Of a stretch of 5,012 nt of DNA, positions 1 to 5,012 are shown piece after piece. Location: assembly GCA_964575675.1 (NCBI GenBank), contig CAZNRY010000222.1, positions 1-5,012 on the forward strand, written 5' to 3'. The first letter of the stretch is position 1; every line of letters starts with the position of its first letter. The translations under genes and the position numbers were made by a program. The DNA comes from CAZNRY01 sp964575675. Its GTDB lineage: Bacteria > Eisenbacteria > RBG-16-71-46 > CAIMUX01 > VGJL01. Below the pieces are notes generated by a model. The model did not search any database and had not been told where the DNA came from. It saw only the letters and a list, made by a program, of their open reading frames with translations.

Positions 1-437
1 GGTTCATCCAGGATCGTCCCCTCGCAGACCCCGTCGACGAGCACCTCGGCCCCGCCCGGCTCGACAAGGGCGATCACACACCGGAAACGCGCCGTCCGCT
101 TGGATTTCGGCACGCCCTTCATCCGGCGGAGAAGCTCGCGGACGTTCTCCTCGTAGCTGACATCGGGACCCGCGAAACGGCTGCTGTAGACCCCCGGGGC
201 GCCGTCGAGCGCATCGACCTCGAGCCCCGTGTCGTCGGCGACCGCGGGAAGCCCCGTCGCCTCGCAGAGGGCGCGCGCCTTCTTGAGCGAGTTCTCTTCC
301 AGGGTTGCGCCGTCCTCGACGACTTCCGGAAGCCCTGGATAATCATCACACGTCAGGATCCGGACGGGCAGACCGTCCAGGGCATGCCGCAGCTCGCGCA
401 CCTTGTCGCGGTTGTTCGTGGCGAGGACGAGGTTCAT
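1..437 (-). CDS. rdgB: XTP/dITP diphosphatase (RdgB/HAM1 family), 3' end cut off by the window edge
   Basis: This enzyme of the Ham1/RdgB family hydrolyses non-canonical purine nucleoside triphosphates (ITP, dITP, XTP) to the monophosphate and pyrophosphate in the cytoplasm, keeping deaminated bases out of DNA and RNA. The first 145 residues are visible; the family is usually about 195-200 residues long, so roughly the last quarter lies beyond base 1. Seen in the translation: the N-terminal nucleotide-binding motif LVLATNNRDKVREL (3-16), the ENSLKKA segment with Lys52/Lys53, the ADDTGLEVDAL motif (67-77) whose Asp69 corresponds to the family's catalytic aspartate, and GAPGVYSSRFAG (79-90). 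The ATG overlaps the TGA of rph as ATGA, so translation is probably coupled to rph, with an AAGGGG stretch 11 bases upstream. No odd residues are seen. Identification is secure; only the C-terminus is unknown. Confidence 0.96.
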   Translation of the reverse strand, partial: MNLVLATNNRDKVRELRHALDGLPVRILTCDDYPGLPEVVEDGATLEENSLKKARALCEATGLPAVADDTGLEVDALDGAPGVYSSRFAGPDVSYEENVRELLRRMKGVPKSKRTARFRCVIALVEPGGAEVLVDGVCEGTILDE

Positions 438-1234
438 GGCCGCATCAACCCCTTGCCCGGCCGTCCAGCCGGTCCCCGCTGCGGTAGGTCCATCCCGGGC
501 GCAGCCGGCGCCGCCAGCGCTCTCTCCTGCGCCCGCAACATCGCGGAGAGCCCGCGGCGGGCGATCCGCATCAGCATGTGGAGGTCCTTCTCTTCGAACG
601 GCTCCCCTTCCGCGGCTCCCTGAACCTCGACCAGGCGCCCCGAGAGCGTTCCGACGACATTCAGGTCGAGCTGCGCGCGCGAGTCCTCGTGGTGCGAGAG
701 ATCGCACATCCCGAGGCCGTCCACTAGGCCCACGCTCACCGCGGCTACCCGGTCCTTCAGGGGAAGCGAAGCGATCCGCTTCGACGCCCGCAGGTTCTCG
801 AGGCAATCGTGCAGCGCGACGTATCCGGCCGTGATCGAGGCGACGCGCGTCCCGCCGTCCGCGTCGATGACGTCGCAGTCTACGATGATCTGGCGCTCGC
901 CGAGGGCGGCCAGATCGACGACGGCGCGCAGGCTGCGCCCGATCAGCCGTTGGATCTCGAAGGACCTGCCCGAGACCCTCCCGCGCGCCGCGCGCTCCGG
1001 GACGCAGCAAGGCAACATCCCGTACTCGGCCGTGACCCACCCCTTCCCGCGCCCGCGCAGCCAATGGGGGATCCGCTCGTCGACGGTCGCGGCGCAGACG
1101 ACCTGGGTGTTGCCGAGGCGGATCCAGGCCGATCCCGCCGCGTGACGGACGACGCCGCGGACGATCTTGACGGGACGAATGCGCGTCGTCGTTCGGCCGT
1201 CGGCGCGGATCACGGGCTCAGGATCATGTTTCAT
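434..1234 (-). CDS. rph: Ribonuclease PH (tRNA 3'-end phosphorolytic exonuclease)
   Basis: RNase PH removes nucleotides from the 3' ends of tRNA precursors, using phosphate as the attacking group. The 266-residue product carries the family signatures: GKGWVTAEYGMLP (63-75), GRSFEIQRLIGR (89-100), DCDVIDADGGTR (119-130), CDLSHHEDS (177-185) and the VEVQGAAEGEPF strand (202-213). By position, Arg90 and Arg130 match the phosphate-site arginines (Arg86 and Arg126 in B. subtilis), and Asp178/Asp184 match the conserved acidic pair, so the active site looks intact. Two departures are clear. The loop after MLP reads CCVPERAARG instead of the usual RAT-type arginine-rich stretch and is about four residues shorter. 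There is also a Pro/Gly/Ala-rich tail of about 25 residues beyond the usual end near 240. The ATG lies 27 bp after the murI stop, with a weak AAGG-type ribosome site, and the TGA overlaps the rdgB start by 4 bp. Confidence 0.95.
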   Translation of the reverse strand: MKHDPEPVIRADGRTTTRIRPVKIVRGVVRHAAGSAWIRLGNTQVVCAATVDERIPHWLRGRGKGWVTAEYGMLPCCVPERAARGRVSGRSFEIQRLIGRSLRAVVDLAALGERQIIVDCDVIDADGGTRVASITAGYVALHDCLENLRASKRIASLPLKDRVAAVSVGLVDGLGMCDLSHHEDSRAQLDLNVVGTLSGRLVEVQGAAEGEPFEEKDLHMLMRIARRGLSAMLRAQERALAAPAAPGMDLPQRGPAGRPGKGLMRP

Positions 1235-1261
1235 GCTGGGGTCCGCCTTGGATGTTGCGCG

Positions 1262-2134
1262 TTAGCGTTCGTACCAGGGGATCTCGGATTGCTCGACCCA
1301 GGTGAGATCTTCGATCGGCTCCCCAAGGAAGCGTCCTCCGACCTCGCGGAAGCGTAACGGAACGTCGGAGAGAAAGAAACGGCGATTGCCCTTCGCCCCC
1401 ACCGCGCCGTCACGCAACAGATCAAGCTTCGCGAGCTCCCCGCGGACCTCCGCGACCGTCGCCTCGGCCGTGTCGACGAGAGCGATCCCCGTCCCCAACG
1501 CCTCCGCGATGACCGGTCTCAGGAGCGGGTAATGCGTGCAGCCGAGGATCACGGTGTCGACGCCGCTTCCGCGCAGCGGATCGAGATAGGTTTGCGCGAT
1601 CCGACGCGGCACGTCGCCGTCCGTCCATCCTTCTTCCGCGAGGGGAACGAAGAGCGGACAGGCGATACCCTCGACCGAGTAGCCCGAGCCGATTTCTGCG
1701 ATCGCGCGCTCGTAGGCCTGCGACCCGATCGTACCCGTCGTGCCGATGACGCCAATCTTCCGGCCCGTCGTCCTGCGAACCGCCTCGCGCGCGCCGGGGA
1801 CGATGACGCCGATCATGGGGACGTCGAAGCGGCGCTGCAGGACGGAGAGGGCGAGTGCGCTCGCCGTGTTGCAGGCGACGACGAGAAACTTGATCCCTCG
1901 CCGCATGAGGAAGTGGGTGTTCTCGATCGAGAAGCGCGTCACGGTCTCGGCCGACTTGCCGCCGTACGGTACCCGGGCGGAGTCGCCGAAGTAGATCACG
2001 TCCTCTGCCGGAAGTTGCCGCAGGATCTCGCGCACGACGGTAAGTCCGCCGATTCCGGAATCGAAGACGCCGATCGGCCTCTCGCGGGCGGGACCCGCGA
2101 TCGAGCTACCTGATGCGGGCATCGGAGCATTCAT
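1262..2134 (-). CDS. murI: Glutamate racemase
   Basis: Glutamate racemase converts L-glutamate to the D-glutamate used in peptidoglycan stem peptides, in the cytoplasm and without a cofactor. The 290-residue product has all expected motifs: IGVFDSGIGGLTV (21-33) with Asp25/Ser26, YFGDSARVPYGGKS (48-61), the first catalytic cysteine in VACNTASA (Cys88), IGVIGTTGT (128-136) and the second catalytic cysteine in LGCTHYPLL (Cys199, with His201). The ATG at 2134 is preceded by GAGGT with a 6-base spacer, which favours it over Met5 (2122); the first 20 or so residues are extra relative to many homologues. It follows the GerMN gene by 66 bp and precedes rph by 27 bp. Its place among envelope genes fits its role in wall precursor supply. 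Some racemases also inhibit DNA gyrase through an N-terminal extension; nothing here allows that claim. Confidence 0.97.
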   Translation of the reverse strand: MNAPMPASGSSIAGPARERPIGVFDSGIGGLTVVREILRQLPAEDVIYFGDSARVPYGGKSAETVTRFSIENTHFLMRRGIKFLVVACNTASALALSVLQRRFDVPMIGVIVPGAREAVRRTTGRKIGVIGTTGTIGSQAYERAIAEIGSGYSVEGIACPLFVPLAEEGWTDGDVPRRIAQTYLDPLRGSGVDTVILGCTHYPLLRPVIAEALGTGIALVDTAEATVAEVRGELAKLDLLRDGAVGAKGNRRFFLSDVPLRFREVGGRFLGEPIEDLTWVEQSEIPWYER

Positions 2135-2140
2135 CGAAGG

Positions 2141-2145
2141 ACCTC
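2141..2145 (-). promoter_or_regulatory. Ribosome binding site of murI
   Basis: GAGGT sits 6 bases before the ATG at 2134, in the gap after the GerMN gene. It supports Met1 rather than Met5 as the murI start. Confidence 0.65.
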
Positions 2146-2167
2146 GCAGAAAATCGAGCTACCGCAG

Positions 2168-2184
2168 TCGCGCCGCGCGCGCGA
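2168..2184 (-). other. GC-rich inverted repeat between the GerMN gene and murI
   Basis: TCGCGC and GCGCGA form a 6-bp stem around a 5-base loop, beginning 16 bases after the GerMN stop. No T-run follows directly (the nearest, TTTT, is about 15 bases on), so it is not a standard intrinsic terminator. It could be an RNA-stability or processing element, or simply a by-product of the local GC alternation. Confidence 0.3.
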
Positions 2185-2200
2185 ATGAACTGCCACCAGA

Positions 2201-2890
2201 TTACCGTTCGGACCGCAACGCCGCCATGGGGACCAACTCCGCCTGGTTCAGCCCGAATCCCTCGGGCGCCAGCGGCAGGTCGAGCGGGATCGAACCCGGC
2301 GCGTTCTCTACGACCCGGCCGTCCACGAGAATCTGAACGGCCCGGATCGCGGGCACGTTTTCGGTGAGCGAGCGCACGAGCGAAGCCAGGCTCACCCACT
2401 CCAACCCATCCCCACGCGGCCAGTGCGCGATCAGATCGGCAGAGAGATCGAGATATCCCGTCCCATCCTGCGTCAGGTAGAACGAGAGGACCTTCGTCGC
2501 CGGGTCGAACCCCGTCACGCCGCGGGTCGGTCCGGCGAGCACCTCGCGAGCGATCGACTCGGCGAGATCCTCGGCTCCTCCCGGATCCACGACGACGCGC
2601 TCTTCCGCCGTCAGGCCGACGCGATCCGTCGCGCCGAAGAAAAGGCGGAGCGTCCGCAGTGGCGCGCCCGGCGGCGGGCCGTTCATCTGTTGAACTTCCT
2701 GCGGCTGCTGGGCGAGACGCTGGAGTCCGCGAACGAGGAAGAAGCCGGCGACGGCGAACACGCCCATCAGAACGATCCAGAGTGCGCGCCTCACGGACGG
2801 CCCCGCCCGGCCGCGGGCCGGCCGTCCGTCGCCCGCGCGCGCGTTCCGGAATCGAGCAGATTCGCGCGGATCAAAGCTCGACCCCCTCAA
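2201..2890 (-). CDS. Membrane-anchored GerMN-domain protein
   Basis: The product has an arginine-rich N-terminus (about ten Arg in the first 35 residues), one transmembrane helix (about 36-53, LWIVLMGVFAVAGFFLV), a Gln/Pro-rich linker (60-77) and a GerMN domain (about 79-195). Domain signatures seen are LRLFFGATD, REVLAGPTRGVTGF, TKVLSFYLTQDGTGYLDLS and the closing SLASLVRSLTEN...RAVQILVDGRVVE. The domain is named after GerM of B. subtilis, a lipoprotein needed for sporulation-channel assembly. Outside spore formers its role is poorly defined, and no catalytic residues are known. The topology predicts that the domain faces the periplasm or cell exterior. The start is uncertain. The first possible codon is TTG at 2890, overlapping the amidase-like gene by 20 bp. 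A GTG at 2794 (Val33) would give 197 residues and begin just before the helix; neither has a good ribosome site. Adjacency to an amidase-like gene and murI suggests an envelope role (inference). Confidence 0.85.
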   Translation of the reverse strand: MRGSSFDPRESARFRNARAGDGRPARGRAGPSVRRALWIVLMGVFAVAGFFLVRGLQRLAQQPQEVQQMNGPPPGAPLRTLRLFFGATDRVGLTAEERVVVDPGGAEDLAESIAREVLAGPTRGVTGFDPATKVLSFYLTQDGTGYLDLSADLIAHWPRGDGLEWVSLASLVRSLTENVPAIRAVQILVDGRVVENAPGSIPLDLPLAPEGFGLNQAELVPMAALRSER

Positions 2891-4376
2891 AGGCTCCGCC
2901 GCTCAGTGCCTCGGAGATCCCGAAGGCGATGGCCCGCGCGAGGGCGGCCCTTTTCTCGGGATCCATCAGCCGCTCGAGGGATAGGGGATCGCTCGAGAGG
3001 GCGGGGTAGATCAGCACGGAGGGCATCATGAGTCCTTCCAGCCAGCGGGAAGGACGCCGTCCCTTCACGACGGGCTCGGGAGCGAGAAGCGTCTCGAGGT
3101 GCGAGGCAATCGTCGAGGCGAGCCGCTCCGAGGCCCCGATCGAGAGGGCGGGCGTCTCGCTCCACAGGAGAGGCCGCGGGATCGCGGCGCTGGCCGACCC
3201 CGTCGCGCTGAGCGGTTCCCAGAGCAGGCGCGGCGTGGCCGTCCAGATCTGCGTCTGCGCGGCTCCCGTTCCGTATTCGTCGATCCGCAGCATGATCATG
3301 CAGCGGCCGGAGCTCGTGTTCGCACGCGCGGCCATCTTCAGCGGATCGTCCTCGTCGAGTATCTCCGCTTCCTGTCCCAGCGTATCGGCGAGCGTTCTCG
3401 CGATCCGGCCGACAAGGTCCTCGAGCGCGTAGCCCGCCTCGATCGGATCATTGGCCCGGTCGATCCTGACCGCGAGCAGGATCGGTCCGCCCATGCTGCG
3501 GCGCCTTGGGTAATCCGCCCGGCGCAGGGGACGGAAGCTTCCGCGCTCACTCTCGTCTACGGAGGCGGTCGCCTCGAGTTCCCAGACCCCTTCACGATCG
3601 TCGTAGTTGATCGAGGCTCCGATTGCCTTCTGCGCAACCTGGACGCGAACCCTGCTTCCCCTCCCCCACCCCGAGACCTCGCTCACCGAGAACAGCCCCC
3701 GCGGCGCCGAAACCGAGAGGCTCTCAGCCTGCGGCGTGAGCCCCTCGAGCAGGATGTCGAGGCCGGCAATCGGCGACCAGAGGAGCAGGCTCTTCAGGGG
3801 ACGCTCACCCGTGATGCGCAACGAGGAGCGATGGCCCAGCTCGCTCAAGCGGACCTGGCGGTAGCGCGGCGAGGGCTCGCTCCAGACGAATCGCCCCTCG
3901 GCGGGACGCCACGAGATCGCCCGGCGCCCGGGGAGCCTCGTTTGCAGGATGGAGAGGTAGTCGAGCGGGAAGAGAACCCCCCGCGCGTCGTAGGAGACCG
4001 GATCGCTCATTGGAATCAGATCGGAACCGTGCATCAGCAGAGGAGAATCAAACGTGAACCGCGTTCGGATGGAATCGGTCTCGATCCATCCCCGGTATGA
4101 GTAGGGGTCCCAGGACCAGGCGACCCCGAGAGCCCGTGCGAGCGATCCGAGCGGGAGGTAGATCCCCGGACCATGGCGCACGATCGCAACCGGTTGCGTC
4201 GGACGGCCGTCCTGCGGGACGACCACGACGACCGACTCGGGATCGTAGAACTCCGCACGCACATCCGACGCAGAGATCCCCGCAAGCAGGACGGCTGCCG
4301 CGGACGCGATGAGGAAGAAGCCCCGAGCGGCATCCGCCATGATCCGGCCGGCGAGCCGCTTGCTCCTACTTGTCAC
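2871..4376 (-). CDS. Secreted N-acetylmuramoyl-L-alanine amidase homologue with degenerate active site
   Basis: With the GTG start at 4376 the product is 501 residues. Residues 1-41 look like a signal peptide (basic start, hydrophobic core 19-34, likely cleavage after SDVRA). Residues about 60-165 resemble a copper-amine-oxidase N-terminal stalk domain (IYLPLGSLARALG, SWDPYSYRGWIE, GVLFPLDYLS). Residues about 172-270 are beta-rich and AMIN-like. The C-terminal part (297-490) matches the Amidase_3 layout: ALEDLVGRIARTLADTL (317-333), SERLASTIASHLE (416-428) and MPSVLIYPALSSDP...ALARAIAFGI (451-487). Catalytic members show DPGHGG, an IHAN-type His and VEVGFLSN; here those positions read AVRIDRAND, MLRIDEYG and IYPALSSD, so zinc ligands and catalytic Glu appear lost. 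It may bind peptidoglycan or act as a scaffold (inference). GTG at 4376 has GAGGGG just upstream and overlaps smpB by 11 bp. ATGs at 4415 and 4340 are alternatives with poorer ribosome sites. Family call is moderate to good; loss of activity is by eye. Confidence 0.75.
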   Translation of the reverse strand: MTSRSKRLAGRIMADAARGFFLIASAAAVLLAGISASDVRAEFYDPESVVVVVPQDGRPTQPVAIVRHGPGIYLPLGSLARALGVAWSWDPYSYRGWIETDSIRTRFTFDSPLLMHGSDLIPMSDPVSYDARGVLFPLDYLSILQTRLPGRRAISWRPAEGRFVWSEPSPRYRQVRLSELGHRSSLRITGERPLKSLLLWSPIAGLDILLEGLTPQAESLSVSAPRGLFSVSEVSGWGRGSRVRVQVAQKAIGASINYDDREGVWELEATASVDESERGSFRPLRRADYPRRRSMGGPILLAVRIDRANDPIEAGYALEDLVGRIARTLADTLGQEAEILDEDDPLKMAARANTSSGRCMIMLRIDEYGTGAAQTQIWTATPRLLWEPLSATGSASAAIPRPLLWSETPALSIGASERLASTIASHLETLLAPEPVVKGRRPSRWLEGLMMPSVLIYPALSSDPLSLERLMDPEKRAALARAIAFGISEALSGGAFEGVEL

Positions 4377-4854
4377 GATCCCCTCGACGCGCTCTCTCCA
4401 TCTCCCTCTCTGCATCCCTCTTGGCCAGATCCTCGCGCCGATCGTGGTACCGCTTCCCTTTGGCGACCCCGATCTCGACCTTGAGGTGCGGTCCCTTGAA
4501 GTAGAGGGAGAGCGGGATCAGCGTCAAGCCCTTCTCTTGAGTCAGCTGGCGCAGCTTGAGAATCTGCCGGCGGTGCATGAGGAGCTTCCGCTTCCGGAGC
4601 GGTTCGTGGTTGAACTGGTTGCCCTGCTCGTAGGGACTCACGTGCATTTGTAAGAGAAAGATCTCGCCGCCATCCACCTGCGCGTAGGCGTCGCCCAGGT
4701 TCACCTTCCCGGCACGGATGCTCTTGACCTCGGTTCCGCGCAGGGCGATCCCCGCCTCGAACTTCTCGAGGATGTGGTAATCGTGCCGGGCCCGCCGGTT
4801 GACGACGATGATCTTGATCCCCTCCGGCGCCTCGCCGGAGCGCGGGACGGGCAT
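4366..4854 (-). CDS. smpB: SsrA-binding protein SmpB
   Basis: SmpB binds tmRNA and delivers it to ribosomes stalled on mRNAs without a stop codon, where its tail occupies the empty mRNA channel (trans-translation). The 162-residue product shows the full family pattern: VVNRRARHDYHILEKFEAGI (17-36), LRGTEVKSIRAGKVNLGDAY (39-58), LLQMHVSPYEQGN (67-79), HEPLRKRKLLMHRRQI (83-98), IPLSLYFKGPHLKVEIGVAKGK (113-134 region) and the basic C-terminal tail with HDRREDLAKRDAER (137-150), followed by a further Arg/Asp/Lys-rich end. The start at 4854 is set by GGAGG with a 5-base spacer. The frame stays open upstream into the tRNA gene on the other strand, but that part resembles nothing in SmpB. It is the first gene of the minus-strand block. 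The tmRNA gene itself is not in this window. Confidence 0.97.
   Translation of the reverse strand: MPVPRSGEAPEGIKIIVVNRRARHDYHILEKFEAGIALRGTEVKSIRAGKVNLGDAYAQVDGGEIFLLQMHVSPYEQGNQFNHEPLRKRKLLMHRRQILKLRQLTQEKGLTLIPLSLYFKGPHLKVEIGVAKGKRYHDRREDLAKRDAEREMERARRGDRDK
4380..4385 (-). promoter_or_regulatory. Ribosome binding site of the amidase-like gene
   Basis: GAGGGG lies inside the end of smpB, with its GAGG core 5 bases before the GTG at 4376. The ATG at 4415 has AAGAGGG almost touching it, and the ATG at 4340 has no site, so this element favours GTG. Confidence 0.55.
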
Positions 4855-4859
4855 GAGGT

Positions 4860-4864
4860 CCTCC
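4860..4864 (-). promoter_or_regulatory. Ribosome binding site of smpB
   Basis: GGAGG lies 5 bases before the ATG at 4854. This strong site fixes the smpB start and argues against a longer product running across the tRNA gene. Confidence 0.8.
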
Positions 4865-4866
4865 GC

Positions 4867-4895
4867 TTGACTCCCTTGGAACGAGTCGATAGCAT
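4867..4895 (+). promoter_or_regulatory. Probable sigma70-type promoter of tRNA-Leu
   Basis: TTGACT at 4867-4872 (5 of 6 to the consensus -35) is separated by exactly 17 bases from TAGCAT at 4890-4895 (a -10-like hexamer with T1, A2 and T6 kept). The predicted start near 4902-4905 would give a leader of about 21-24 bases before the tRNA. On the other strand the same bases contain TATGCT (4896-4891), a possible -10 for smpB, but without a convincing -35, so only the plus-strand promoter is called. Confidence 0.6.
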
Positions 4896-4925
4896 ACCAC
4901 TCCGACCCCGGATTCGCAGGGCTTT

Positions 4926-5012
4926 GCGGAAGTGGCGGAATTGGTAGACGCGCTGGGTTCAGGGTCCAGTGAGGGTTCCCTCGTGGGGGTTCAAGTCCCC
5001 CCTTCCGCACCA
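4926..5012 (+). tRNA. tRNA-Leu (anticodon CAG), CCA encoded
   Basis: The gene folds as a class II tRNA of 87 bases. The acceptor stem is GCGGAAG (4926-4932) with CTTCCGC (5002-5008), then discriminator A and an encoded CCA at 5010-5012. The D arm holds the invariant TTGGTAGA region. The anticodon stem is CTGGG/TCCAG (4953-4957/4965-4969) with loop TTCAGGG, giving anticodon CAG at 4960-4962, which reads CUG. A long variable arm (GAGG/CCTC, 4971-4982) is as expected for leucine. The T arm is GGGGG-TTCAAGT-CCCCC (4985-5001). All stems pair well, apart from one G-T pair closing the anticodon stem. It ends exactly at the window edge and is divergent from smpB. Confidence 0.97.

Noticed and set aside
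809..1357. A 182-residue open frame on the plus strand
   Set aside because: It is opposite rph and the murI end; no domain can be recognised.
1532..2113. A 193-residue open frame on the plus strand
   Set aside because: It lies fully opposite murI, which has all catalytic motifs; the composition is that of a shadow frame.
2168..2184. Rho-independent terminator between the GerMN gene and murI
   Set aside because: The stem is only 6 bp of alternating GC and no T-run follows it directly.
2423..3031. A 202-residue open frame on the plus strand
   Set aside because: It is antisense to the GerMN gene and the end of the amidase-like gene, extremely arginine-rich, with no motif.
3099..4100. A 333-residue open frame on the plus strand
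   Set aside because: It is the antisense of the amidase-like gene, is Arg/Pro/Asp-rich without recognisable motifs, and is a typical by-product of high-GC codon bias.
4855..5010. An N-terminal extension of smpB by 52 residues (open frame back to 5010)
   Set aside because: It runs antisense through the whole tRNA-Leu gene, matches nothing in SmpB, and the ATG at 4854 has a strong GGAGG site.
1..5012. CRISPR array, insertion sequence, tmRNA gene or riboswitch
   Set aside because: No spaced repeats, terminal inverted repeats with a transposase, tmRNA-like ends or conserved aptamer pattern could be seen; gaps between genes are all under 75 bp.

Overview
The window comes from a GC-rich bacterial chromosome. 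It holds one compact block of six genes on the minus strand and, divergent from it, one tRNA gene on the plus strand at the right edge. I see no mobile element, CRISPR array, rRNA or phage gene. The secreted protein with a copper-amine-oxidase-N-like stalk and an Amidase_3-like end, next to a GerMN protein, would fit high-GC non-actinobacterial groups such as Eisenbacteria or other deep FCB-type or deltaproteobacteria-like lineages. That placement is an inference from gene style only.

In the direction of transcription (right to left) the minus-strand genes are: smpB (4854-4366), a secreted and apparently degenerate N-acetylmuramoyl-L-alanine amidase homologue (about 4376-2871), a membrane-anchored GerMN-domain protein (about 2890-2201), murI glutamate racemase (2134-1262), rph RNase PH (1234-435) and rdgB/HAM1 (437 to the left edge, 3' end missing). 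Genes overlap by 11, about 20 and 4 bp, or are separated by 66 and 27 bp. No terminator is visible between them, so they probably form one operon. On the plus strand, tRNA-Leu(CAG) fills 4926-5012, with a good sigma70-like promoter in the 71-bp divergent gap.

The operon mixes two themes. One is RNA and nucleotide quality control: SmpB in ribosome rescue, RNase PH in tRNA 3' trimming, RdgB in clearing deaminated purine nucleotides. The other is the cell envelope: D-glutamate supply by MurI, the amidase-like protein and the GerMN protein. The run murI/gerM/rph/rdgB recalls the Bacillus subtilis racE-gerM-rph-ysnA cluster.

Most of the content is conserved housekeeping. The two most unusual points are the amidase-like protein, which keeps the fold signature but seems to have lost its zinc-binding histidines and catalytic glutamate, and RNase PH, whose arginine-rich hexamer-interface loop is shortened and rewritten.
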